A stretch of DNA of 64,000 nt from Dactylorhiza incarnata. Its lineage: Eukaryota > Streptophyta > Magnoliopsida > Asparagales > Orchidaceae. Below, in pieces: positions 11,713 through 21,718 of this stretch (positions are counted from its first letter, which is position 1; the number at the start of each line of letters is the position of its first letter). The DNA lies in NCBI GenBank assembly GCA_033032865.1, contig JAWHQI010000266.1:3261501-3325500 (forward strand). The letters run 5' to 3'. Position numbers and translations under genes: made by a program. Below the pieces are notes generated by a model. The model did not search any database and was not told where the DNA came from. It was given only the letters and a program-made list of their open reading frames with translations.

Positions 11713-12355
11713 GGTTACATCTGTAATTGCCACAAAGGATATATTTGTAATTAATTCCAAATTGAACTAGAGGTACCAAAAATATCAATCCATAAATTAT
11801 GAGAAAAATACTGTGGGTACATATTGGTATGAAAGGTCATCCAGCAAAGTTTCATGCAATTACAGAAAACTAACACCCTAAAATTATTCATCCCAAAAAT
11901 TGTCAACAATATGAATAATTACAATTTTGACCTCCAAAAGTCTTCCAATGACTCTAACAAAATCTCCAGGGATTAATAACATCAAAACTAAGTTGGTGAC
12001 AGAAGATGGTTAATCATTAAGTATTATTTCTTCCTAAAACCCAAAACCCTAATTATTTTCAAATCTACCCAAGGGTTTATTACCTAGGATTGGCAACTCC
12101 AAATCCATCCAATTTCTCACATTAGCATTCTCTGGTCACCAAGACCATCTCCCCAAAATTTCAAGTCAAACCATTAAGGTTTGACCCCTCTTCCTTCATT
12201 AGCCTCTAATTGCACCCCTTTAGGGTTTAACCTAGGGTTAGGGTCAAAACTTCTCCAAATCCACCCAAACTTCTTGTGAGGGTATTATAGGACTCATAGA
12301 ATCCAGAGGGGTCCATTAAACACCTCTCCAAGGACAAACACTCCTAAGTCCTTCA

Positions 12356-14456
12356 TGTAACACCCTACCAGTACGAAGAGTATAACAGCAGGTCCGGCCG
12401 GGACCCCACGCCATACAGACCACACTAGCTAGGAGTTAAAATGTGATAACCAGAAAAGTAACAACTAAACGAGAGTACAAAACGTAAGCGGAAGCATTAA
12501 ATAAACCATTCAAAGAGAACTGTCCACTATCATAGGAATGTATCCAGAATAAGAGTTACGGCCTTAAGGCCTTACATTCATCCAATGCACAAAACTCCAT
12601 AAGCATACATCGGCACGCAGGCCGGCCATACATGAAAAAGCAAGAAAAGGAGGCTGGCCTTCAAGGGCCAACTCAGCAAAAGGGGCCACCGCCCGCTATT
12701 TCCCGCTAGGCTCACCTGCACCTGCATAAGACATTCCACCAAGCGGTGGCAAACAAAGTAACGGTCAGCACAGCTGACCAAATTATAACGACCCCACCCC
12801 TTTCCCGGGGTGGCAGAGATTCTACCCTGCAAGCAAGCCATACTAGCACAAGTACTAATATAAAGAAAGTGCAACTACACAAGGTGAGGTTTCAAGCACA
12901 ATCAATCTTCTAGGTTGAGCATCAAAAGAAAGGAACCTAGGTATGCACATGATGTTGGTTGGGTTCACCCGAAGGTTCCCACAACCGCCTAAACAACCGC
13001 ATGAGGTTAACAACATCAATTCATCACAAACGTGGGTACACACAACCGCACGCTCCATGCTCACAAGGCATGCACCAAAGGTACTTCTTCCTGAGCACCA
13101 AAACCATCATGAGTCCGAAAACTCTAGATAGAAAAGAGCTTTTGGTCGGTCTAGGCAAGACGCCCTTCCCAACCTCTCCCAAGGTCGTTCGGGTTTACAA
13201 GAGATAAATCCCCCTACCGCCACGCCTGGAAACGGGTTCAGTTCAGCCAATTCCCGTGCTCTTATCATCGATTGAACACACGATGCGGGTATGACATCAC
13301 CTCGGCCCGTAAGGGTTTAGCACTCGCTAGTGCTACACAAAACATAAGTTACAACACCCAAGCCTTACAAGTTTACTTTGTAACGACTCAAGACCCGACT
13401 CCGCCTTTCGGCCGGAGGGCATGAGGGATCGTTAGGGCTTTATACGTAACCAAAAAGGAGGTATAAGACCACTCCTCAACAATTCTAGTGGTGAAGGTTT
13501 GCATTCAACCACTCGCAAAGCATGGGGCTTCCGTTAGGATCTTCACAAGATGCCCACGCTTAAATCCCGCAATACTATCGCATATATCACAGAGTCATTC
13601 TCCGACACGCATTCTAGGCTTAACCTAAATGCAACGTCGCAAATCAAGCATCACCGATTCGGGCTCACGGCCACGAATAGGCTTCACACACAATGCCTAA
13701 ATCCGCACGACTACCGGATTTTCTACATGCAATATGCCGGGGACGGACACAATCGACCCGGAGTTCCGAAGAACTTGAGGAAATCCTACACCTTACCCAT
13801 TTGGTGAAAGGGATTCCTCATGCAAGCATAGAGAAATGAAGGAGAGGACAAAAGACAAGTCCAAACAACGGGAGAAGAAATCGTTACACTAGGAGCGTTC
13901 TTTTTCGCCATAGATCCGAGATTCTACACGGAGAGAAACGACCGCACCGGGCTGCACTCTCCAAATCTGGAAACGGCTCGCGAAACGGAGCTCCGGAGCT
14001 CCGTCAATGGCGGAATCTCCCTTCTTCTTCCTTGGCTCCTCCTTCTTTCTCTAGGGTTTGGAGAGAGAATGGCTTAGAGAATATGAGGTTTAACCCCCTC
14101 TCATCAGCCCTAATAGTCTCCCGCAACTAAACCTAGCCGTTGGATCAATTTCCAAAAGATTTGGACGGTCCGATCTTCTTCTCCGCTCAAAATCGCGGAA
14201 CAGAATAAACAGGGCGCACGATCACAGGCGCACGGTCAGTGGTCGTGCGCGAAGAGGGAAATGGTCGTGCGCACTGTCCGAGACAGAACTCGATTTTCTT
14301 CTGAATTAACGCACGATCGCTGGCGCACGATCACTGGTCGTGCTCGAAGAGGACAATGGTCGTGCGCATTGACCTGATCTGGAATCTTGAGCCTATCCCG
14401 AGCGCAACACTACCATTCCGCCTACCTCGCTGAACCACGATCTTTGGGGTGTTACA
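12356..14456 (-). repeat. gypsy2 3' LTR
   Basis: In plus orientation begins TGTAACACCC and ends GGGGTGTTACA. It is 2101 bp and matches 18903-21003 along its whole length. Short ORFs inside it occur at equivalent places in both LTRs and show no domain. The U3 start (right end) carries the GCGCACG/CGTGCGC module. Confidence 0.95.
14214..14367. repeat. Two 95-bp-periodic modules of GCGCACG/CGTGCGC in the gypsy2 3' LTR
   Basis: Each module has two forward words 14 bp apart and two inverted words 22 bp apart. The forward words start at 14214 and 14228, then at 14309 and 14323. The inverted words start at 14244 and 14266, then at 14339 and 14361. All corresponding positions are exactly 95 bp apart, while the DNA between the modules differs. 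The middle pair in each module makes a GCGCACG...CGTGCGC dyad (GCTC variant at 14345). The same arrangement recurs in the other LTR. Confidence 0.88.
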
Positions 14457-14460
14457 ACTC

Positions 14461-14470
14461 CACCCCCCTT
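14461..14470 (-). promoter_or_regulatory. Polypurine tract of gypsy2
   Basis: On the minus strand AAGGGGGGTG precedes the 3' LTR start by four bases. It follows the AATTTCGGGACGAAATTC block that also precedes the gypsy1 tract. Confidence 0.82.
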
Positions 14471-17160
14471 AAAAGAATTTCGTCCCGAAATTTCGAAAAC
14501 AGTAACAACAGGAATTTACAGTTTTTAAAGAAAATTTACCTGAGAGAAATAGCTCGGGGTACTCCGCAAGCATCGCTTGCTCTCTCTCCCAAGTTAGCTC
14601 CTCTCGGCCGCAATTATCCCACCGGACCTTTACCATCCGAATGGAATTGTTCCTCATCTGCTTTACCTCGGTATCCTCGATGCGTAAGGGTTTGACTTTC
14701 GTCGACAACCCACTATCAACCGACACTTTGCCAACCGCAACAATATGAGTAGGCTCTTGCACTGCCTTCCTCAGAACTGAAATATGAAACACGTCGTGCA
14801 GACCGCTCAGCTCTGCAGATAGTGCAAGCCGATAAGCCGCATCACCAATACGTTCGACAAACTCAAACGGTCCTAAGTACCTTGGCTGAGCTTTTTCAAG
14901 CGTCGGATCCTTGATACCCCTTTGAACGGTTTGTTCTTCAAGTAAACCCGGTCACCGACGGCGAACTCTAGGTTCCTAAGCTTGGCATTGTAATATTTTG
15001 CTTGCCTATCCTGGGCAATCAATAGCCTTTCTCGAATAGTTCGGATCGTCGAAGTTACTTCCTCAACATCCTTTCGCTTTAATAGCTTAGTATCGCCCGT
15101 TTCTGCCCAAGACAACGGCGTACGACACTTCTTACCATAGAGGGCCTCGAAAGGAGCCATCTTTATACTGGCTTGGTAGCTATTATTGTAGGCGAATTCG
15201 ATCATATAGAGATGATCTTCCCACTTCTTTCCAAAATCTAGAGCGCACATTCGGAGCATATCCTCCATAGTCCTGGTGGTCCTCTCGGTCTGTCCATCCG
15301 TTTGCGGGTGGAAGGCCGTGCTGAATTTCAATTTAGTGCCCAACAGTTCATGGATAAGCCTCCAATCTTTCGATGTGAAACGCCCGTCACGATCGCTGAC
15401 GATGCTACGAGGGACACCGTGCAGCCGCACAATACTATCGACACAGAGCTTCGCTAGCTTTTCTACAGAATCATCCTTCCGGTTCGGAATGAAATGCGAT
15501 ACTTTTGTCAGTCTGTCCACGATCACCCAGATGGCGTCGTTTCCATGCTGCGAGCTCGGCAATCCGTGCACGAAATCCATCGAAATATCGTCAACTTCCA
15601 TTCCGGAATCGGCAAGGACTTCAAAAATCCACCGGGACGTTGACATCCCACCTTCACCAACACGCAGGTGTTGCACTTGGCCACGTAGAGGGCAATGTCC
15701 TTCTTCATACCCGGCCACCAGAAAAGTTTCTACAAGTCCATGTACAATTTCGTGCTCCCCGGGCGGATAGAGTACTTGGTATGATGAGCCTCGTACATCA
15801 ATTCCTCCCGTAGAGTACCAACGTTTGGGACGCACAATCTGCCATTCTTCCACATAAGGCCATCTTCGAAAGAGAAATCAGCGTTTAACCCGTCAACGGT
15901 TTCCGCTTTGTAGCGTTTCATGCTCTCATCCAGCTCCACTGCCTGTCGAACTCGGTCGGCAAGGTGGTATTGAACCTCCGTCCAGTTCAAGCATGCTGAA
16001 GTAGACGCTCTTCGATCAACGCAAATGATCTCCATTTCTTCCAGCTCACGGATTGGATGCTTATCGTGCATCAAAATCCAATTTGCTTGAGCGGGAGCCC
16101 GACGACTCAACGCGTCCGCAACTACATTTCCCTTTCCATGAGTATATTTGATTTCGAAGGTGTAGTCCCCAAGGAACTCCAACCACCTCCTCTGTCGCAT
16201 ATTCAACTCCCTTTGATCTAGCAAGTACTTGAGGCTCTTGTGGTCGGTAAAGATGTCGATCTTCACGCCATACAAATAATGCCTCCAAAGTTTAAGAGCG
16301 AATACCACGGCCGCTAGCTCCAAATCATGGATCGGTAATTCCTCTCGTGAACCTTCAACTGCCGGGAGCCGTAGGCAATTACCTTACCGAACTGCACTAG
16401 ACACAACCCAAACCACTCCCTGAGGCGTCGCTATAAATTTCGTAGCCTTCCGTACCACATGGCGAGCATAGAATGGGCGCCGTGGTCAGACGGCTCTTCA
16501 GTTCTTCAAAAGCTCGTGCGCACTCGGGCGACCAAACGAACTTATGATCTTTCCTAGTCAATTTAGTGAGAGGAAGTGCAATCCTCGAGAAGTTTTCCAC
16601 AAAGCGCCTATAATAGCCGGCAAGTCCTAAGAAACTTCGGACTTCCGCTACGTTTTTCAACAAGGGCCAGGCTCGGATCGCTTCTATCTTCGACGGATCA
16701 ACCGCAATTCCATCTCCACTAACGACGTGACCAAGGAATGCTACTGACGGTAGCCAAAACTCGCACTTGGAGAACTTGGCATATAGCTGACTCTTCCTCA
16801 AGGTGCCCAGAACTGCGTGCAGATGACCTACATGCTCCTCTTCCGATTGAGAGTATACCAAACTGTCGTCGATGAAGACGATCACAAATTGATCCAAATA
16901 CTCACGGAATGTCCTAAACAAAAAGTCCATGAATACCGACGGTGCATTAGACAGACCGAACGGCATCACCGTGAACTCATAGTGCCCAAAGCGGGTACTG
17001 AACGCTGACTTTGGAATATCACATTCCCTACTACTAAGCTGATAGTAGCCGGACCTTAAGTCAAGCATAGAGTATACCGTCGGCCCAACCTGTTGGTCAA
17101 GTAAATCGTCGATTCTCGGAATCGGATAACGGTTCCTCTCGGTCAGCTTGGTCCGCTACT
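14469..17160 (-). pseudogene. pol: gypsy2 pol remnant: RT (partial), RNase H, integrase, chromodomain-like tail
   Basis: Read on the minus strand. RT starts abruptly at [14 protein letters not shown] (about 17140-17090) and includes [24 protein letters not shown] and the catalytic FIDDSLVYS. RNase H covers [24 protein letters not shown] and [11 protein letters not shown]. Integrase shows the finger (CNTC), [15 protein letters not shown] and QTDGQTERT. The tail EELTWEREQAMLAEYPELF ends the protein. Frame breaks occur near 16390-16330, 15735, 15590 and 14890, so no full enzyme can be made. The N-terminal third of RT and most of protease are missing, which is a deletion rather than scattered decay. 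Confidence 0.93.
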
Positions 17161-17496
17161 ACTAGGACAACACAAAACTGGTCTTAGGCCCCGAATCCTT
17201 CAACAAGGTGAAGAACATCTTCGCGCCTTTTCACGGCTTCTCCTATTCGCGCTCACTTGAGATCTATTAGGCAGCATTACCTCCAATCTATCCTTGACTA
17301 AGGTAAATGACAATTCGATTCATAACACGAAGTCCTTAGACAAATAGGAGAGCGATGCTCCCACACCAACAGAGCTCTCGTCGAATAGTCGATAATTAGG
17401 ACAAGGCCTAATTGCACACAAATACAAGACATAAAATTTTGTTGTCAACATATACAATGGACATATTTCTATCTTTAACCGCACACGGGGTATAAA
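17161..17496 (-). pseudogene. gypsy2 gag-RT junction: protease trace and deletion scar
   Basis: About 340 bases separate the gag stop from the truncated RT, where a full element should have well over 1 kb of protease and RT. On the minus strand the translation around 17425-17260 reads RLFDESSVGVGASLSYLSKD. This vaguely recalls the aspartic-protease start (LFDSGASHSFIS-type) with extra residues splitting the D-S-G motif. The rest is unrecognisable. Protease activity is certainly absent; the identity of the trace is tentative. Confidence 0.4.
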
Positions 17497-18678
17497 TCAT
17501 ATTTGCAGATGATCATCCATACCTGTGGCAACATCGCATTTCTGAATGACCTCTTGCTGGCCATAAGAGTAGACTCTCGGTTGGGTAAGAGAATATTGGG
17601 GAATCGAAGACTCCACCGCCTTGCCTTTCTCCATAGAAGCCGAACCCATCACACGAGCATAGTCCACTTCTCCGATTTTTGCTTTTGGGGGACCACTTCG
17701 ACACACTCGGGCTTTGTGTCCCACCTTTCCGCAAGTGAAACAAATTAAGGAACACCGTGCAGTCTTAACTTCCACAGAGTTGAACTTTCTCTTGTTTCTT
17801 CTGAACTCGGACTTGGACTGAGAGACTGGCGCATGAAACTCTGACTTCTTTACATTGAAGTCTTTCGCGCGCTGCATACTCTTCATATCCGTTTCCAGAG
17901 ATTTAGCTGATTTCACTAAGACGTTGAAGCCGAGTAACTTTGGACCCACAAGCATTAGTCTTAGGTCATCTCGCAGACCATTGTAGAACTTGTTGACCTT
18001 GGTTTCCTCATCTTCCCACATAGACCTCTCATAACAATTCCGACTGATGAACTCAATCAGGTACTCATCCACTGAGTGTTCTCCTTGCTCTAGGTGTGAA
18101 CACTGATCTTGTAGTTCAGGAATCTCAGTTAGGGGTAGAAACTTTAGAAGGAATGACTCATGGAAGCTTTCCCAAGAGATTTCGGAAAGTTGTCTCCCAC
18201 CAAACTTGTGCAACAACTCTCCTTCCCACCAAAGTCTTGCTTCTCTTATAAGTAGGAAGGTGGTTAAGGTTACCAACATATCTTTGCTTATAAGCATTGA
18301 CATTAAAGTCCTCTTTATTTCTGACAACCACTCAGCAGCTCTCCCAGGGGATTCCGTCCCCTCGAAGGATGGAGGGTTGAGGCTCAGAAAGTACTTTAAT
18401 TGCTGGTCACGCGCTCTCCCCACTACTACCTGCGCAACTCGACGTTGCACCCTCAGTTCTACCGCAGGTTCCACTACAGCAACAGTTACAGGGGCCACAT
18501 CCAGAGTCGGAGTAGTAGGCTGTGCAAGCTGCCCAGACTGAGTGTTGATCATCGCGAAGACCGCTTCAGCGACTAACTTGATCATCTCAGCCGAAGGAGT
18601 GGTCGCTGTCACCTCAGACGACCCACTACTTTCAGCAGTGTTACGGGGTTGAGACGGCCCTGCACCACTCCTAGTCAC
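17497..18678 (-). CDS. gag: gypsy2 Gag, intact ORF (393 aa)
   Basis: Structural capsid/nucleocapsid protein of a chromovirus. After a variable N-terminus comes the Retrotrans_gag-type domain (residues about 93-240): LKYFLSLNPPSFEGTESPGR, a tryptophan-rich ARLWWEGEL motif, FLLKFLPLTEIP and YLIEFISRN. A CCHC zinc knuckle follows, CFTCGKVGHKARVC (CX2CX4HX4C), at about residue 318. The ORF is open from ATG to stop, in contrast to the wrecked pol 3' of it, and its length is normal for the family. It lies about 220 bases inside the primer-binding site. An expressed Gag would need protease and pol from another copy for replication. Confidence 0.9.
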   Translation of the reverse strand: MTRSGAGPSQPRNTAESSGSSEVTATTPSAEMIKLVAEAVFAMINTQSGQLAQPTTPTLDVAPVTVAVVEPAVELRVQRRVAQVVVGRARDQQLKYFLSLNPPSFEGTESPGRAAEWLSEIKRTLMSMLISKDMLVTLTTFLLIREARLWWEGELLHKFGGRQLSEISWESFHESFLLKFLPLTEIPELQDQCSHLEQGEHSVDEYLIEFISRNCYERSMWEDEETKVNKFYNGLRDDLRLMLVGPKLLGFNVLVKSAKSLETDMKSMQRAKDFNVKKSEFHAPVSQSKSEFRRNKRKFNSVEVKTARCSLICFTCGKVGHKARVCRSGPPKAKIGEVDYARVMGSASMEKGKAVESSIPQYSLTQPRVYSYGQQEVIQKCDVATGMDDHLQI

Positions 18679-18830
18679 CTATAATCGTGTAAGAGACAAT
18701 TTAGTGACTGAAAGCATAGCAAAACAACAATCATGGAACGCTCAGGTTCCGCAAACAAGTATGTTTTTCCATTCCTAAGTGGACATTCTTATTAGTTTTT
18801 GTCGTTTTAGGTGAATGCACATCCCGTGCA

Positions 18831-18865
18831 CACCACCCCTTAAAAGGAATTCGTCCTGAATTCGC
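18831..18865 (-). other. Second PPT-like block just inside the gypsy2 primer-binding site
   Basis: On the minus strand this reads GAATTCAGGACGAATTCC, then TTTTAAGGGGTGG. It closely resembles the block that precedes the real polypurine tract at 14461-14500 (AATTTCGGGACGAAATTC, TTTTAAGGGGGGTGG). It lies only about 20-55 bases inside the primer-binding site. Confidence 0.7.
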
Positions 18866-18884
18866 TAAACTACGGATCGACGCC

Positions 18885-18899
18885 TTAAGTCCGATACCA
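18885..18899 (-). promoter_or_regulatory. Primer-binding site of gypsy2
   Basis: Minus strand TGGTATCGGACTTAA, three bases from the LTR end. It matches the initiator-Met pattern TGGTATC and then departs from the usual AGAGC (here GGACT). It is either a mutated site or one for a variant tRNA primer. Confidence 0.75.
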
Positions 18900-18902
18900 A
18901 AT

Positions 18903-21003
18903 TGTAACACCCTGCCAGTACGAAGAGTATAACAGCAGGTCCGGCCGGGACCCCACGCCATACAAACCACACTAGCTAGGAGTTAAAAGGTGATAACCAG
19001 AAAAGTAACAACTAAACGAGAGTACAAAACGTAAGCGGAAGCATTAAATAAACCATTCAAAGAGAACTGTCCACTATCATAGGAATGTATCCAGAATAAG
19101 AGTTACGGCCTTAAGGCCTTACATTCATCCAATGCACAAAACTCCATAAGCATACATCGGCACGCAGGCCGGCCATACATGAAAAAGCAAGAAAAGGAGG
19201 CTGGCCTTCAAGGGCCAACTCAGCAAAAGGGGCCACCGCCCGCTATTTCCCGCTAGGCTCACCTGCACCTGCATAAGACATTCCACCAAGCAGTGGCAAA
19301 CAAAGTAACGGTCAGCACAGCTGACCAAATTATAACGACCCCACCCCTTTCCCGGGGTGGCGGAGATTCTACCCTGCAAGCAAGCCATACTAGCACAAGT
19401 ACTAATATAAAGAAAGTGCAACTACACAAGGTGAGGTTTCAAGCACAATCAATCTTCTAGGTTGAGCATCAAAAGAAAGGAACCTAGGTATGCACATGAT
19501 GTTGGTTGGGTTCACCCGAAGGTTCCCACAACCGCCTAAACAACCGCATGAGGTTAACAACATCAATTCATCACAAACGTGGGTACACACAACCGCACGC
19601 TCCATGCTCACAAGGCATGCACCAAAGGTACTTCTTCCCGAGCACCAAAACCATCATGAGTCCGGAAACTCTAGATAGAAAAGAGCTTTTGGTCGGTCTA
19701 GGCAAGACGCCCTTCCCAACCTCTCCCAAGGTCGTTCGGGTTTACAAGAGATAAATCCCCCTACCGCCACGCCTGGAAACGTGTTCAGTTCAGCCAATTC
19801 CCGTGCTCTTGTCATCGATTGAACACACGATGCGGGTATGACATCACCTCGGCCCGTAAGGGTTTAGCACTCGCTAGTGCTACACAAAACATAAGTTACA
19901 ACACCCAAGCCTTACAAGTTTACTTTGTAACGACTCAAGACCCGACTCCGCCTTTCGGCCGGAGGGCATGAGGGATCGTTAGGGCTTTATACGTAACCAA
20001 AAAGGAGGTACAAGACCACTCCTCAACAATTCTAGTGGTGAAGGTTTGCATTCAACCACTCGCAAAGCATGGGGCTTCCGTTAGGATCTTCACAAGATGC
20101 CTACGCTTAAATCCCGCAATATTATCGCATATATCACAGAGTCATTCTCCGGCACGCATTCTAGGCTTAACCTAAATGCAACGTCGCAAATCAAGCATCA
20201 CTGATTCGGGCTCACGGCCACGAATAGGCTTCACACACAATGCCTAAATCCGCACGACTACCGGATTTTCTACATGCAATATGCCGGGGACGGACACAAT
20301 CGACCCGGAGTTCCGAAGAACTTGAGGAAATCCTACACCTTACCCATTTGGTGAAAGGGATTCCTCATGCAAGCATAGAGAAATGAAGGAGAGGACAAAA
20401 GACAAGTCCAAACAACGGGAGAAGAAATCGTTACACTAGGAGCGTTCTTTTTCGCCATAGATCCGAGATTCTACACAGAGAGAAACGACCGCACCGGGCT
20501 GCACTCTCCAAATCTGGAAACGGCTCGCGAAACGGAGCTCCGGAGCTCCGTCAATGGCGGAATCTCCCTTCTTCTTCCTTGGCTCCTCCTTCTTTCTCTA
20601 GGGTTTGGAGAGAGAATGGCTTAGAGAATATGAGGTTTAACCCCCTCTCATCAGCCCTAATAGTCTCCCGCAACTAAACCTAGCCGTTGGATCAATTTCC
20701 AAAAGATTTGGACGGTCCGATCTTCTTCTCCGCTCAAAATCGCAGAACAGAATAAACAGGGCGCACGATCACAGGCGCACGGTCAGTGGTCGTGCGCGAA
20801 GAGGGAAATGGTCGTGCGCACTGTCCGAGACAGAACTCGATTTTCTTCTGAATTAACGCACAATCGCTGGCGCACGATCACTGGTCGTGCGCGAAGAGGA
20901 CAATGGTCGTGCGCATTGACCTGATCTGGAATCTTGAGCCTATCCCGAGCGCAACACTACCATTCCGCCTACCTCGCTGAACCACGATCTTTGGGGTGTT
21001 ACA
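18903..21003 (-). repeat. gypsy2 5' LTR
   Basis: 2101 bp, the same length as 12356-14456 and nearly identical to it. The right end GGGGTGTTACA abuts CTTCA (21004-21008). It carries the same GCGCACG/CGTGCGC modules at about 20761-20915; the 5' copy keeps CGTGCGC where the 3' copy has CGTGCTC. Confidence 0.95.
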
Positions 21004-21718
21004 CTTCACAAGTCCTAAAGGGCACCCTAAGGCTAACCATTAGGGTTTGAGGGCACACTAAGCCCTAATTCCTCCAACATTGCTCCTTGGGGTGTCCCAT
21101 ACATCCCAAGTCAGTGACCAAGGTCACCCCTTCTATCAGTGGGAGGAAACCCCTCCACACTCCAAAACTAACTTAAGCTCACCTTTGCCCTAAACATAAC
21201 CCTTAAGCAAACTATGCCCAAGGGAACTTCCTACCTTGCCCAAGCCCAACCTACTCACTACACAGGCCAAGGGTCAGTGTATGACCACCCAAGATCCTAC
21301 CAACATTTGGTGAGGAGTGGGGTTCTATTGGGTACCTATTTGGGGTGCAAATAGCATTTAGCCCCTTTTTGATTTACTAGGGCAATCCTCCTCCAATGGC
21401 CACCAAATTTGGACCAAAGGCTGGCATGGGGGAGGGTGATGTGCACCCCAAATATGAAGCCAATTGGCTTTGTGGAAGAGTGGGGGCACTCACCCAAAGT
21501 TTTCCCTAAACCTAGGGGGCCTAAGGTTGTATTGGTGAATTACCCCACCAAAACAACTCCATAAATTATGAAATTTTAACCAGTGACCCTACTTACTCTC
21601 TAGGACCTCCCATCCAAATTTGGAAGGATTTTGATGTGTTTAGGGTACCTAATTAGGTCCCACAAGGATTATTGAACTTTTCCAAAAACTATGGGGAAAG
21701 GTTCTCCAATCAATCTGA

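Larger units (their letters stand above)
12356..21003 (-). mobile_element. gypsy2: full-length Ty3/gypsy chromovirus (Tekay/Del-like), 8648 bp
   Basis: LTRs 18903-21003 (5' in element sense) and 12356-14456 (3') are both 2101 bp. The target duplication CTTCA is at 12351-12355 and 21004-21008. Primer-binding site, gag, decayed pol and polypurine tract occur in the expected order on the minus strand. By eye the two LTRs differ at roughly 18 positions with no length change, so the insertion is fairly recent and is the youngest event in the left nest. It belongs to the same family as gypsy1, with similar pol and homologous U5. Pol is broken and partly deleted while gag is open. Confidence 0.95.

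Noticed and set aside
12578..13207. Several 60-100-codon ORFs in the gypsy2 LTRs (repeated at 19125-19754)
   Set aside because: They occur at the same offsets in both LTR copies, overlap each other on both strands and carry no domain. They are chance frames in LTR DNA.
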